A DNA stretch of 64,000 nt from NCBI RefSeq assembly GCF_000348905.1, contig NZ_AOFT01000007.1, positions 118,793 through 182,792 of the forward strand. The letters run 5' to 3'. Under the pieces are notes generated by a model, which was not told the origin of the DNA, did not search any database, and saw only the letters and a list, made by a program, of their open reading frames with translations. Positions within the stretch are counted from its first letter, which is position 1, and every line of letters begins with the position of its first letter. This DNA is from Bhargavaea cecembensis DSE10. Lineage in GTDB: Bacteria; Bacillota; Bacilli; Bacillales_A; Planococcaceae. A program made the position numbers and the translations under genes. This document shows, piece by piece, positions 16,079 through 24,864 of the stretch.

Positions 16079-17536
16079 ATGACCAATCACCAAAACGGCC
16101 GGGAACCCGGCGATCAGCATGATCCTATAAATGAACCGAACCACAATCCGGCCGAGCCGGACATCCGTGAACAGGAATGGCAGCACGGCGAGGACGGGGT
16201 GCCCGACCAGATTCCGGACGAACGGCTGACGGAACCGGCCCGCTTCAGTACGGAAGAATCCCCGGAAGAAACACGCGAGGAAGCCTACCGGTCCGACATG
16301 CCCGGCGCCGCGGAAGAACCCTCTGCCCCCGTGCAGGCGCGAGACAGCCGCGAAAAGAAAAAGCGCGGCGGCGCAGGCTGGCTGCAGGCGATCGGCGGCG
16401 GGGTCGCAGGCTCTGTCCTGACAATGGCCATCGCCGTTCCGCTCCTTGACGGAGATCCTGCAGAGACAAACGAGCCCGCGGAGAGCGGCCTGCAGTCCGA
16501 GTCGCAGCAGTCGACAGGTGAAGTAACGAAGGTGTCGACCGACGGATCGCTTGCCGATATGGTCGAGCAGGTTTCCGGCTCGATCGTCGGCATCGTGAAC
16601 TACCAGCAGCAACAGCAGCGCAACCCGTTCGGCGGCGCCGGCAGCGGCCAATCGATCCCTGCGGGCACGGGCTCCGGCGTCATCATCAAGAAAAACGATG
16701 AGTCCGCCTACATCGTGACGAACAACCATGTTGTTGAAGGGGCATCCAAACTCGAAGTCTCCCTGGAAAACGGTGAACGTGCAGAGGCCGAATTGGTCGG
16801 CGCGGACGCCCTGAGCGACCTTGCCGTTGTCCGGGTCGATGCGAACCTGGTGGATGCCGAACCGCTTGCATTCGGCGACTCTGACGCGCTCCGCGCCGGA
16901 GACTCGGTCGTCGCGATCGGCAACCCGCTCGGGCTCGAGCTGTCACGCTCCGTGACGGAAGGGATCGTGAGCGCGACCGACCGTTCGATCAGTGTTGACA
17001 CGTCCGCCGGCGAATGGGAGATGAACGTCATCCAGACCGATGCCGCCATCAACCAGGGGAACTCCGGCGGCGCGCTCGTCAACATGAACGGCGAAGTGAT
17101 CGGCATCAACAGCCTGAAAATCGGCGGCTCAGGCGTCGAAGGCCTCGGGTTCGCCATCCCATCCAATGATGTCGTGCCGCTCGTTGAGGAAATGATGGAA
17201 TCCGGCCATGTCGAGCGGCCTTACGCCGGCATCTCGATGTATGATGTTGCCCAGATTCCTCGCGGCTACCTCGAAGGCCTGCCGAACGACATCTCTCAGG
17301 GTGTCTACATCGCGGGTGTCGATCCGGAAGGCGCCGCTGCAAAGGGAGGCATCAAGGAAGGCGATGTCATTACCGCCATCGACGGCGAGGAGATCGAGGA
17401 CGGCCAGGCACTGCGCCGCTACCTCTACTCCGAACTTGAAGTCGGCGACCAGGCCGTGTTCACTGTTTACCGTGAAGGCAAGAAAACGGAGGTCCCGGTC
17501 ACGCTCGGCTCGAATAAAGCTTCTTCCCCGTCTTGA
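16079..17536 (+). CDS. HtrA-like membrane-anchored serine protease (S1C, trypsin + PDZ)
   Basis: 485 residues. An acidic cytoplasmic N-terminal region of about 100 residues precedes a single membrane segment at about 106-124 (GGGVAGSVLTMAIAVPLL). The trypsin-like domain follows with catalytic His in TNNHVVEG (about 217), Asp in LSDLAVV (about 247) and Ser in QGNSGGAL (about 329). A C-terminal PDZ domain includes GVYIAGVDPEGAAAKGGIKEGDVI. HtrA proteases degrade misfolded proteins outside the membrane. ATG 16079 has AAGGAGG eight bases upstream; GTG 16073 is too close. The downstream two-component genes are separated by a terminator. Which Bacillus paralogue (HtrA, HtrB, YyxA) it matches cannot be decided. 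Confidence 0.9.
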   Translation: MTNHQNGREPGDQHDPINEPNHNPAEPDIREQEWQHGEDGVPDQIPDERLTEPARFSTEESPEETREEAYRSDMPGAAEEPSAPVQARDSREKKKRGGAGWLQAIGGGVAGSVLTMAIAVPLLDGDPAETNEPAESGLQSESQQSTGEVTKVSTDGSLADMVEQVSGSIVGIVNYQQQQQRNPFGGAGSGQSIPAGTGSGVIIKKNDESAYIVTNNHVVEGASKLEVSLENGERAEAELVGADALSDLAVVRVDANLVDAEPLAFGDSDALRAGDSVVAIGNPLGLELSRSVTEGIVSATDRSISVDTSAGEWEMNVIQTDAAINQGNSGGALVNMNGEVIGINSLKIGGSGVEGLGFAIPSNDVVPLVEEMMESGHVERPYAGISMYDVAQIPRGYLEGLPNDISQGVYIAGVDPEGAAAKGGIKEGDVITAIDGEEIEDGQALRRYLYSELEVGDQAVFTVYREGKKTEVPVTLGSNKASSPS

Positions 17537-17546
17537 TGGGGCAGTG

Positions 17547-17577
17547 CCCGCCGGGAGCAGGTTGCCGGCGGGTTTTT
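17547..17577 (+). terminator. Terminator after the HtrA gene
   Basis: Stem CCCGCCGG / CCGGCGGG with a 10-base loop, followed by TTTTT. Confidence 0.85.
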
Positions 17578-17672
17578 ATTGCGGGCGCCAGGCACCTTCC
17601 TTTTTTGCAGGCAGGTTAAAGCTTTGATTATACTGAAAGGAGTGAGATCTGATGGGAAAGGAGGCGGAGGCA

Positions 17673-18362
17673 GTGAGGATTCTCGTCATTGAAGACAGCG
17701 AGAGCGTGGCGTCGATGATCGGGATGTTTTTCTCGAAGGAAGGCATCGACGGTACATTTATAACAGACGGGGACGCGGGCTACCGGGAGGCGATGACGGG
17801 CGAGTATGACTGCCTGATCATCGACTGGATGCTTCCGGGCATGGATGGTGTGACGATCTGCCGGAAAGTCCGCGAGGCGGGACTCGATGTTCCGGTCATC
17901 ATGCTGACGGCGAAGACCGGCGAGGAAGACCAGGTGACGGGGCTTGAAACCGGAGCGGACGATTACGTAACGAAGCCGTTCAGCCCGGCTGCGCTCATGG
18001 CCCGGATCCGCGCCGTGACCCGCCGATACGGGAAACAGCCGCAGCCGGAGGAAGAAGGCATCATCCGGACCCGGCATTTCCTGATCAACGAGAAAACCCG
18101 GGAAGTGCGTCTTGACGGCGAGCCGCTGCCCGGCCTCACACCGAAGGAGTTCGATCTGCTCACCCACTTCGCCCGTCATCCCAAACAGGTCTTCTCGCGT
18201 GAGCAGCTGATCGAAAATGTATGGGGATACGGATTCTACGGCGATGACCGGACGGTGGACGTGCATGTGAAGCGCCTCCGCTCCAAGACGGAATCGGACG
18301 GGCAGCAGTTTTTCCATACGGTTTGGGGCGTCGGCTACCGGTTCGAGGAGACGGACGGATGA
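17673..18362 (+). CDS. OmpR/PhoB-family response regulator
   Basis: About 229 residues. The receiver domain has the acidic pocket VIEDSES, the phospho-acceptor Asp in LIIDWMLPGMDG (about residue 51), Thr in IMLTAKTG and Lys in DDYVTKPF. A C-terminal winged helix follows, with LTPKEFDLLTHFARHPKQVFSREQL and DDRTVDVHVKRLRSK. GTG 17673 gives the typical MRILVIED start and has AAAGGAGG seven bases upstream; the ATG at 17652 also has AAAGGAG, so both starts are possible. Its stop overlaps the kinase start (ATGA), which makes them a cognate pair. The position beside htrA suggests envelope-stress control, but that is only inference. Confidence 0.9.
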   Translation: MRILVIEDSESVASMIGMFFSKEGIDGTFITDGDAGYREAMTGEYDCLIIDWMLPGMDGVTICRKVREAGLDVPVIMLTAKTGEEDQVTGLETGADDYVTKPFSPAALMARIRAVTRRYGKQPQPEEEGIIRTRHFLINEKTREVRLDGEPLPGLTPKEFDLLTHFARHPKQVFSREQLIENVWGYGFYGDDRTVDVHVKRLRSKTESDGQQFFHTVWGVGYRFEETDG

Positions 18363-19768
18363 AGTTCCGGTATCTCTATCAGCTGATCGCCAGCCATATC
18401 GGCGTCCTCCTGATCGCCTTCCTCATCCTGACACTGCTGTTCGCCCACTTCGCCGAGCAGCTGATTTATGAGGACAAGACCGATGAGCTCGTGTCCTACG
18501 GGCGCAATCTGATGGGCGACCTGTCGGAAGAGCCGGGGCAGACCCGGCGGATCCTCGGCGAATATGGGCGCGTACTGGAAGGCAGGGACATCCAGTTCAG
18601 TTTGTTCGACTCGGACTCCGCGGTGATCTACTCTTCGGGCAGGCCCGCGTCTCTCATTAAGCTGCGCCAGGAAGAATGGGACAAGATCCGGAACGGACAG
18701 GCCATCATCGTGAACCAGGAGTTTGAGCGGTCGGATGTCGCAGTCACCTTCACCCTTTTGCCCTATATCCGGGGCGGACAGTTCACCGGAGGCGTGCTGC
18801 TCACTTCCCCGATCTCCGGGTCGCGTGAGATCATTTCCGAGCTGAACCGCTACCTGCTCTGGGCGATGCTTGCGGCGCTTGCCGCCTCCCTTCTGCTCGG
18901 ATGGGGCCTGTCCGCCTTCCATGTAAAACGGCTCAAGCGGCTGCGTAACGCGGCATCACTCGTCGCTTCCGGCGACTATTCGGTGCGCGTCCCCTCCTCA
19001 AAAGTGGATGAGATCGGCGAGCTGTCCGAGGACTTTAACGGGATGGCGGAACAGCTGGAGGAATCGATGGATGAAATCGACCGGCTTGAGAACCGCCGGC
19101 GGCAGTTTATCGCAGATGTTTCCCATGAGATGCGCACGCCGCTCACGACGATCCGCGGGACGCTTGACGGCCTCCGGGACGGCATGATCCAGGAACAGGA
19201 ACGGGAGCGGGCGCTCGCCCTGGCCGGCAAGGAAACCCGCCGGCTGATCCGTCTCGTCAATGAAAACCTGGACTATGAGAAGATCCGCTCCGGCCAGATC
19301 ACGCTCGAGAAAACGGAGATCCTGCTGGATGAGCTGTTGCCGCTGATCGCCGAGCAACTGGAGCCGCTCGCCGAAGAAAAAGGCAACGCCATCCGTGCGG
19401 AAGCGGACAGCAGCGTCCTCGTCTTCGCCGACTACGACCGCCTGACCCAAATCCTGATCAACATCACGAAAAACAGCATCCAGTTCACCCGTGAGGGGAC
19501 GATCACGCTGCGGGGGTACATGGACGGCGGGTCAGCAGTCATCGAGATCAATGATACCGGCGAAGGCATCGATCCGGAAGATGTCGAGCGTATCTGGGAC
19601 CGCTTCTACCGCGCAGGCGTCTCCCGGACGTCCAACCCGTTCGGGGAATTCGGCCTGGGCCTGTCGATCGTGCGGCAGCTTGTCAGGCTGCACGGCGGAA
19701 CTGTCGATGTCGAAAGCCAAAAAGGTGCCGGCACAAGGTTTGTGCTGCGCTTTCCTCCCCAAGAGTAA
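18359..19768 (+). CDS. Sensor histidine kinase (HAMP-HisKA-HATPase)
   Basis: 469 residues. A first membrane segment at about 9-30 and a second at about 160-182 (YLLWAMLAALAASLLLGWGLS) enclose an extracellular sensor of about 130 residues. A HAMP linker, then the phospho-acceptor block FIADVSHEMRTPLTTIRG (His near 256) follow. The ATP-binding motifs are the N box NITKNSIQFT, DTGEGIDPEDVERIWDRFYRA and GLGLSIVRQLVRLHGG. The ATG lies inside the stop of the response regulator, so the pair is translated together. The stimulus is unknown. Confidence 0.92.
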   Translation: MKFRYLYQLIASHIGVLLIAFLILTLLFAHFAEQLIYEDKTDELVSYGRNLMGDLSEEPGQTRRILGEYGRVLEGRDIQFSLFDSDSAVIYSSGRPASLIKLRQEEWDKIRNGQAIIVNQEFERSDVAVTFTLLPYIRGGQFTGGVLLTSPISGSREIISELNRYLLWAMLAALAASLLLGWGLSAFHVKRLKRLRNAASLVASGDYSVRVPSSKVDEIGELSEDFNGMAEQLEESMDEIDRLENRRRQFIADVSHEMRTPLTTIRGTLDGLRDGMIQEQERERALALAGKETRRLIRLVNENLDYEKIRSGQITLEKTEILLDELLPLIAEQLEPLAEEKGNAIRAEADSSVLVFADYDRLTQILINITKNSIQFTREGTITLRGYMDGGSAVIEINDTGEGIDPEDVERIWDRFYRAGVSRTSNPFGEFGLGLSIVRQLVRLHGGTVDVESQKGAGTRFVLRFPPQE

Positions 19769-19796
19769 AAGGGCCTCCCGCATCGGGAAGGCCCTT
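19769..19796. terminator. Bidirectional terminator between kinase and M23 peptidase genes
   Basis: Stem AAGGGCC / GGCCCTT extended by CCCG / CGGG, between two convergent stops; T-rich on the plus side (CCCTTTC) and TTTTACTC on the minus side. Confidence 0.75.
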
Positions 19797-19799
19797 TCG

Positions 19800-20789
19800 C
19801 TATTTCCTTTCTTCCTGTTCCCACCGGCTCAGCGACGGGTATGGATCGAACGCCCACTCGGAGCGACCGTCGAATTTGTACATGCCGTAATGGAGATGGG
19901 GCGGGAACTTGCCGGAAGTGCCTTCCTTGCCGTAGCCGGAACTGCCGACATAGCCGACGACGGTTCCAGGCTCGACGACCTGCCCTTCTTCGATTCCTTT
20001 TTCAAAGCCCGAGAGATGAGCGTAATAATGATATACGTTGTGAGCATCGCGGATCCCGACCCGCCAGCCGCCGAACTCGTTCCAGCCCTTCATCTCGATC
20101 ACGCCATAGGTAACGGAACGGACCGGAACACCGTACGAGGCGAACAGATCGGTCCCCTCATGCATCCGTCGGCCGCCCCAGCCGCGTCTGGCGCCCCATG
20201 TGCTCCTGTAGGTGTAGTGGTGGGTCTTGGGCAAAGGAAACACATGGGCGTCGAGCTCGATGGTGCCGAAGCTGCGGAACAGTTCGTCTATCGTCATAAT
20301 TTGCCGCACGGCCTCTTCGCTGCCGAAGAATTCGTATAGCGCGAGACGCCGGTCCTGCACGTCTCCGCCTTTGTTGCCGATCGTGTTTGCCAGTGTATAA
20401 AGAATGTCCTCCGGATCTTCCGGGTCGGCCTTGCCGTCACCGTTGCCGTCCAGGCCGCCTCCTTCGAAAAACTCGATGGTGGCCGGATCATGTTCTTTCT
20501 GCTTCGGATTCGGGGCGCCTGCCCAGAATTCATCTTCAAAGCGGAACGCGATGGGACCCTCGATCTCCTCCAGATCATTCCGGACACGCTGGATGTTCCG
20601 CTCGTACCGGTCGATTGCAGCCAGCGTATGCCACGGGACGGCAGGCGTCTCGTACGTCATGTAAAGATTCATCCGCTCTTCAGCAATGGACTGCTCCGTT
20701 TCCTCCCCGGAACCTTCTGCCCGGACGATTGTGACAAAAAGGACGGAAAGCAATAGCAAATAGGCCGGCAGCCAGATGGCGTGGCGCAC
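19800..20789 (-). CDS. M23 metallopeptidase, LytH-like
   Basis: 329 residues. The N-terminal hydrophobic segment (WLPAYLLLLSVLFVTIV, about 6-23) acts as signal or anchor. The C-terminal LytM/M23 domain carries zinc ligands in MHEGTDLF (HxGxD) and PPHLHYG (HxH). Between them is a long insert with a calcium-loop-like sequence LDGNGDGKADPED. Size and layout resemble B. subtilis LytH, the sporulation L-Ala-D-Glu peptidase that trims spore cortex peptides, but that identity is not proven. It acts on peptidoglycan outside the membrane. The gene is single and convergent with the kinase gene. Confidence 0.75.
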   Translation of the reverse strand: MRHAIWLPAYLLLLSVLFVTIVRAEGSGEETEQSIAEERMNLYMTYETPAVPWHTLAAIDRYERNIQRVRNDLEEIEGPIAFRFEDEFWAGAPNPKQKEHDPATIEFFEGGGLDGNGDGKADPEDPEDILYTLANTIGNKGGDVQDRRLALYEFFGSEEAVRQIMTIDELFRSFGTIELDAHVFPLPKTHHYTYRSTWGARRGWGGRRMHEGTDLFASYGVPVRSVTYGVIEMKGWNEFGGWRVGIRDAHNVYHYYAHLSGFEKGIEEGQVVEPGTVVGYVGSSGYGKEGTSGKFPPHLHYGMYKFDGRSEWAFDPYPSLSRWEQEERK

Positions 20790-20896
20790 GGGTCATAACC
20801 TCCCTTCACCCTCTTAGGCTTGCCGGCCTCCCCATTCTCATGAGTGGCAATATGCGGTTATATTAAGGTTGAATCAAGCTAACATTAAGCTCACTT

Positions 20897-21283
20897 TTAT
20901 TTCGCCGCCCGGTCAATGACGCCTTTCAGGGTCTCTTCGATCTCTCCGGCAAATGGGAGGATCTCTTCCTTTCCGGTGAGGCCGAGAAGATCCGTCGGCC
21001 TCGGCATGCCGATCCGGGTGGTTCCGTCTTCCTCATAGACCGCAACCTTGCACGGAAGCAGATACCCGATTCTCATATTCTGCTTCAGTACTTCAGCCGC
21101 TGCCGCGGGGTTGCACACTTCGAGGATCGTGATCGGTTTGTCGAAATCCTGCCCTTTCTGCTGCAGCGTATCGGTCATGTCGAGTTCCCATAGCACGCCG
21201 AATTTCACACCGGCCAACTCGTCTTTAAGGGAATGGATCGCTTCTTCTCTGGATTTCACCGTTTCCTTCGTGTAGTCGAACAT
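20897..21283 (-). CDS. DUF302 domain protein
   Basis: 128 residues covering one DUF302 domain: an N-terminal helix, TLQQKGQDFDKPITILEVCNPAAAAEVLKQNMRIGYLLPCKVAVYEEDG, which contains the family's CNP and LLPCKV blocks. Function of the family is unknown. A clear AAGGGGAGG ribosome binding site precedes the ATG. The gap to the next gene holds a large palindrome. Confidence 0.85.
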   Translation of the reverse strand: MFDYTKETVKSREEAIHSLKDELAGVKFGVLWELDMTDTLQQKGQDFDKPITILEVCNPAAAAEVLKQNMRIGYLLPCKVAVYEEDGTTRIGMPRPTDLLGLTGKEEILPFAGEIEETLKGVIDRAAK

Positions 21284-21315
21284 GTTGATTCCTCCCCTTT
21301 TGGTTTTGTCGATTC

Positions 21316-21341
21316 CCCGGGAAATAACGTTATTTCCCGGG
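21316..21341. repeat. 26-bp perfect palindrome with a dispersed CCCGGG-centred motif
   Basis: Perfect inverted repeat with half-site CCCGGGAAATAAC, centred between 21328 and 21329. Its right half continues into TATTTCCCGGGAAAT (21331-21345) followed by GAGTCGA. The same 15-mer recurs at 60118-60132 followed by ATGTCGG. A degenerate third copy (TTTCTGGGAAATAGTC) lies at 21354-21369. It lacks a T-run, so it is not a standard terminator; a protein-binding site or a small dispersed repeat is likelier. Confidence 0.6.
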
Positions 21342-21367
21342 AAATGAGTCGAATTTCTGGGAAATAG

Positions 21368-22222
21368 TCAGCTTCGCTCCACCGGCATCGAGCAACAGCG
21401 GAACGAGCCGCCCGATTTGATGATTTCCGTAAAGTCGATTTCGATGACTTCATAGCCGTGCTCACGCATGGCACGGTTGACTTCAGGATTGACGGGCAGG
21501 CTGAACAGCTTGCCCGCGCCGATTGACAGGACATTCGTGCCCATCGTGAACTGCTCGTCCGCGTTCACGTCAATCAGATTATATTTACCGCCGAGCTTCT
21601 CAACGGTTTCCGGGTTCAGCGCTTCCGGGAAGATCAGTGCCGTCTCCGGCGACAGGATATTAAAGACACAGTCGAGGTGCAGGTATTTCCCGTCAAATTC
21701 GACCGGTATGATTTCATGTTCCGGGAGCTCCTCTGACAGCATCCGGATCGCATCGCGGGACGTCCGGTCGCTGACTCCGACATAGACGATGTCCCGGTCG
21801 ACGATGACGTCCCCGCCTTCAATCCTTCCGCCGTCCAGTTTCCGGTAACGGATGCCTTTTTCGCGGAGAAGATTTTCCAGCGCTTCCTCCTCGCCCTGGC
21901 GGATCTCGCTTGCCATCCGGGAAATGAACAGCTCGTCACCGACCGCGAATCCGATGTCGCGGGTAAACACCTGCTCAGGAAATTCCTCGGATGGTTCCAG
22001 TTCGATCACTTCCGCACCGTGAGCACACAGTGTATCGCGGAATGCGCGGTACTGATCCATCGCCCGCTCCCTGTCGATGTTTTCATCTTCGTACTGCTTT
22101 TGCACTTCGTTGATCGCTTCTTCGATGGCCATATAGCGCGGCGGGCAAAGAATCACCCGCCGGAGTGTGCCGTACTCTGTGCTGACTTCAATCTGTGATG
22201 TCTCGTCCTTCGGCAGTGTCAA
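21368..22222 (-). CDS. DDAH/arginine-deiminase-like amidinohydrolase
   Basis: 284 residues of the guanidino-group-modifying superfamily (five-bladed propeller). Key parts visible are FTRDIGF (substrate-binding Asp), GGRIEGGDV, KYLHLDCVFN with the catalytic His (about 182), and the C-terminal GGSFRCCSMP with the nucleophilic Cys (about 276). Members hydrolyse dimethylarginine or arginine-like compounds to citrulline plus amine. A double Cys at the active position is visible. The gene is monocistronic, and the track between it and the DUF302 gene carries the palindromic repeat. Confidence 0.8.
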   Translation of the reverse strand: MTLPKDETSQIEVSTEYGTLRRVILCPPRYMAIEEAINEVQKQYEDENIDRERAMDQYRAFRDTLCAHGAEVIELEPSEEFPEQVFTRDIGFAVGDELFISRMASEIRQGEEEALENLLREKGIRYRKLDGGRIEGGDVIVDRDIVYVGVSDRTSRDAIRMLSEELPEHEIIPVEFDGKYLHLDCVFNILSPETALIFPEALNPETVEKLGGKYNLIDVNADEQFTMGTNVLSIGAGKLFSLPVNPEVNRAMREHGYEVIEIDFTEIIKSGGSFRCCSMPVERS

Positions 22223-22351
22223 CTTTTCTTCTCCTCCACTTCAAAGCCGTAATCGGTTTACTTTTCCCCAATCGGGCCGGAGAAAAACAGGCTGTTTCGT
22301 TCCCGGACACCCGGGAATAATAGGAGCAAGAACAGAAAGGGAGCGATTCTG

Positions 22352-22510
22352 ATGAAGAGCTACGCAGAAAACGATAAAAATCAGCAGAACGGCAAATGGT
22401 CAGAAAAAGCCAATGACGCTGCAAAAAAGGCCGAGGAAAAACTGGATGACATCAAGAAAGAGGCACGGGACGCGGCGGAGACACAAAATAAGGACCAGCA
22501 ATCTGAATGA
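22352..22510 (+). CDS. Small, highly charged helical protein (52 aa)
   Basis: The open frame encodes 52 residues starting MKSYAENDKN and ending KDQQSE. It is almost entirely charged, alanine-rich and predicted helical (AAKKAEEKLDDIKKEARDAA). AAAGGGAG lies eight bases before the ATG and a terminator follows 30 bases after the stop, both supporting expression. The composition recalls small CsbD-like or stress-induced helical proteins; no family assignment is made. Confidence 0.6.
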   Translation: MKSYAENDKNQQNGKWSEKANDAAKKAEEKLDDIKKEARDAAETQNKDQQSE

Positions 22511-22540
22511 TATTTAGCATGTGCAAAAATCAATAAAAAT

Positions 22541-22566
22541 GCCGTTCCGGCAATTTCCGGAACGGC
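22541..22566. terminator. Bidirectional terminator
   Basis: Perfect 10-bp stem GCCGTTCCGG / CCGGAACGGC with loop CAATTT. On the minus strand it is followed by ATTTTTATTG (end of the ABC operon), on the plus strand by GTTTGTC. Confidence 0.85.
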
Positions 22567-22575
22567 GTTTGTCAT

Positions 22576-23703
22576 TCATACCGAGATTGCCGCTTCTTCC
22601 CCGAGCTTCAGGCGGTCTCCGCTCCGGGCATCGAAAAAGTGGGCGAGTTCCATATCATAGGCAAGCCGGACGGTCTCTCCTGTTCGGAGGTCCAGTCCCG
22701 AGTCGATTCGGGCAATCAGCTCCTGGCTGCCGAGTTTCGAATAAAGAAGGGTCTCCGCTCCGGTCAGCTCGGAAACGATGACCTCCGAGTCCACGGCAGC
22801 AAGGGACTGGCCTGCAGCGGCAGGCGGCTCCAGCGTGACATGCTCCGGCCGGATGCCCATCGTAACCGGGCCTTCGCCGTAGCCGGCAGCCTTCATCGCC
22901 TGTGCTTTCGTCTCGGGAAGCGGAAGCCGGATGCCGTCGGCCGTGATGAATTCGCCGTCCCGCACTTCCCCGCTGAAAAAGTTCATCGCGGGCGATCCGA
23001 TGAATCCGCCGACGAATGTGTTTTCCGGATAGTCGTAGACGTCCTTCGGCGCGCCGACCTGCTGGATGACGCCGTCTTTCATGATGACGATCCGGGTGGC
23101 CATCGTCATCGCCTCGGTCTGGTCGTGGGTGACATAGACGGTCGTTGTCTTCAGCCGGTTGTGGAGCTTGGAGATCTCCGCGCGCATCTGGAAACGGAGC
23201 TTCGCGTCCAGGTTCGAGAGCGGCTCGTCCATTAGGAACAGCTTGGCATCCCGCACAATCGCCCGGCCGAGTGCGACGCGCTGGCGCTGCCCTCCCGAGA
23301 GGGCACGGGGCTTCCGCTTCAGATAGTCCTCGAGGCCGAGGATCTTCGCGGCTTCGGTGACACGCTTTTTGATCTCTTCTTTCTTGAATTTCCGCATCTT
23401 CAATGCGAACGCCATATTGTCGTAGACGGTCATATGCGGGTAAAGCGCGTAGTTCTGGAACACCATCGCAATATCCCGGTTTTTCGGAGGAACGTCGTTC
23501 ATGAGCCGGCCGTCCATCACGAACTCGCCGTCCGTGATTTCTTCAAGTCCGGCGATCATGCGGAGCATCGTCGACTTCCCGCAGCCGGACGGCCCGACGA
23601 GGACGATAAAGTCCCCGTCTTCAATCTCGAGGTTAAAGTCCTTTACCGCCGTGACGTCTTTGTCATACGTTTTGGAGATGTTCTTGAGTTCGATCTTGAC
23701 CAT
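22576..23703 (-). CDS. ABC transporter ATP-binding protein, MsmX/UgpC type
   Basis: 375 residues. Walker [10 protein letters not shown] (37-45), Q-loop [11 protein letters not shown], signature [15 protein letters not shown] and Walker [13 protein letters not shown], followed by the C-terminal TOBE/OB regulatory domain ([12 protein letters not shown]). This is the family energising carbohydrate or glycerol-3-phosphate importers. It is the last gene of an operon encoding binding protein and two permeases. In many Bacillales one MsmX ATPase serves several importers, so a dedicated in-operon copy is notable but not rare. Confidence 0.92.
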   Translation of the reverse strand: MVKIELKNISKTYDKDVTAVKDFNLEIEDGDFIVLVGPSGCGKSTMLRMIAGLEEITDGEFVMDGRLMNDVPPKNRDIAMVFQNYALYPHMTVYDNMAFALKMRKFKKEEIKKRVTEAAKILGLEDYLKRKPRALSGGQRQRVALGRAIVRDAKLFLMDEPLSNLDAKLRFQMRAEISKLHNRLKTTTVYVTHDQTEAMTMATRIVIMKDGVIQQVGAPKDVYDYPENTFVGGFIGSPAMNFFSGEVRDGEFITADGIRLPLPETKAQAMKAAGYGEGPVTMGIRPEHVTLEPPAAAGQSLAAVDSEVIVSELTGAETLLYSKLGSQELIARIDSGLDLRTGETVRLAYDMELAHFFDARSGDRLKLGEEAAISV

Positions 23704-23896
23704 GTGATTTCTCCTTTTCCCCTATCGCCTGATTGAAGTTGAATGTCTGGTTGAACGGTCTTGGCATGAGAAGCAGGATGGCGACCGGCAGGAAGGCAAG
23801 CAGCAGGACAAGCGTGCTTGCCTGGAAACTGAATTCCCGGACCGGCTCCGCCTTTTCCGTGTCCCTGACCGTGCGTTTTACTTCGATTTTCAGCAT
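23663..23896 (-). CDS. Small single-pass membrane protein in the sugar ABC operon
   Basis: 77 residues from ATG 23896, which has AAAGGGG eight bases upstream. A basic, charged N-terminus ([23 protein letters not shown]) precedes one membrane segment, [22 protein letters not shown]. The tail is hydrophilic and its coding sequence overlaps the first codons of the ATPase gene by about 40 bases. No family recognised. It occupies the only gap in the operon, so a small transporter-associated protein is possible; a chance frame cannot be excluded. Confidence 0.45.
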   Translation of the reverse strand: MLKIEVKRTVRDTEKAEPVREFSFQASTLVLLLAFLPVAILLLMPRPFNQTFNFNQAIGEKEKSHGQDRTQEHLQNV

Positions 23897-23967
23897 GTCC
23901 ATTTCCCCTTTCGTCCGCATGCTTCCCACTTTATGCGGCAGCCGGCGGATTCATCAGCCGCACGGCG

Positions 23968-24864
23968 TCACTTCCCTCCGGACTGCAGGTTGATGCCCTG
24001 GATAAAGTACTTCTGGAAAAAGAAGAACAGGATAATCACCGGCAGCAGGACAAGAAGCGATCCGGCCATCAGGTAGTTCCACTGTGTGCTCATCTGGCCC
24101 TTGAACACCTGGAGACCGAGCTGAAGTGTGTACAGGTTTTCGTCATTCACGTAAAGGAGCGGTCCGAGGAAATCGTTCCACGCCCCGTTAAACGAGAAGA
24201 TGGCGACAGTTGCGAGCGCCGGCTTCGTGAGCGGGAGGCCGATTTTCCACCAGATCCAGAAGTGGCTCGCCCCTTCCATCTTGGCCGCTTCGATCAGCTC
24301 ATCCGGAATCGTCATGTAAAACTGCCGGAGCAGGAAGATGTTGAACGCGCTCCCGAAAAACGCCGGGATCACCAGCGGATAATACGTGTTCAGCCATTGC
24401 AACTTCGCAAACAGCACATACTGGGGGATGAGCGTGACGAATCCCGGGATCATCATCGTTGACAGGACAATCGCGAACAGCGCATTGCGCCCCTTGAACG
24501 GGACCTTCGCGAATCCGTAGGCGATAAACGAGTTCACGAACACATTTCCGATCACGACAAGGATCGTGATCGTCAGCGTGTTGACCGTATACAGGTCAAA
24601 TGGGGCCGCTTCCCACGTTTTCATGTAGTTGCTCCAGTTCCAGCTTTCCGGCCAGAACGTGGGCGGGTAGGTCATCACTTCCTGCATTGTCTTGACGGAC
24701 GTGACGAGCATCCACCAGAGCGGGGACAGCATGAGGATGCTGCCGGCCGCGAGCAGGACCCAGTTGATGACGTTGAGTGCCTGCCTGCGTCCCTGGATGG
24801 TTTCAAAATGCGAGACTTTCGGTTTGGAAAGCTTCGGGCGTGCGGCGGCTGTCTGTTTGACCAT
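23968..24864 (-). CDS. Carbohydrate ABC transporter permease, MalG type
   Basis: 298 residues, six membrane segments. The EAA loop is EAAKMEGASHFWIWWKIGLPLTKPALATVAIF, typical of MalG-type permeases (CUT1 family). The N-terminus has an extra soluble stretch of about 30 residues. Its ATG shares one base with the stop of the MalF-type gene (TAATG), indicating coupled translation. Confidence 0.9.
   Translation of the reverse strand: MVKQTAAARPKLSKPKVSHFETIQGRRQALNVINWVLLAAGSILMLSPLWWMLVTSVKTMQEVMTYPPTFWPESWNWSNYMKTWEAAPFDLYTVNTLTITILVVIGNVFVNSFIAYGFAKVPFKGRNALFAIVLSTMMIPGFVTLIPQYVLFAKLQWLNTYYPLVIPAFFGSAFNIFLLRQFYMTIPDELIEAAKMEGASHFWIWWKIGLPLTKPALATVAIFSFNGAWNDFLGPLLYVNDENLYTLQLGLQVFKGQMSTQWNYLMAGSLLVLLPVIILFFFFQKYFIQGINLQSGGK

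Noticed and set aside
15860..16729. A 289-codon minus-strand frame opposite the HtrA gene
   Set aside because: Antisense to the HtrA N-terminus and across its promoter; no motif, Arg/Ala/Gly-rich as expected for a shadow frame.
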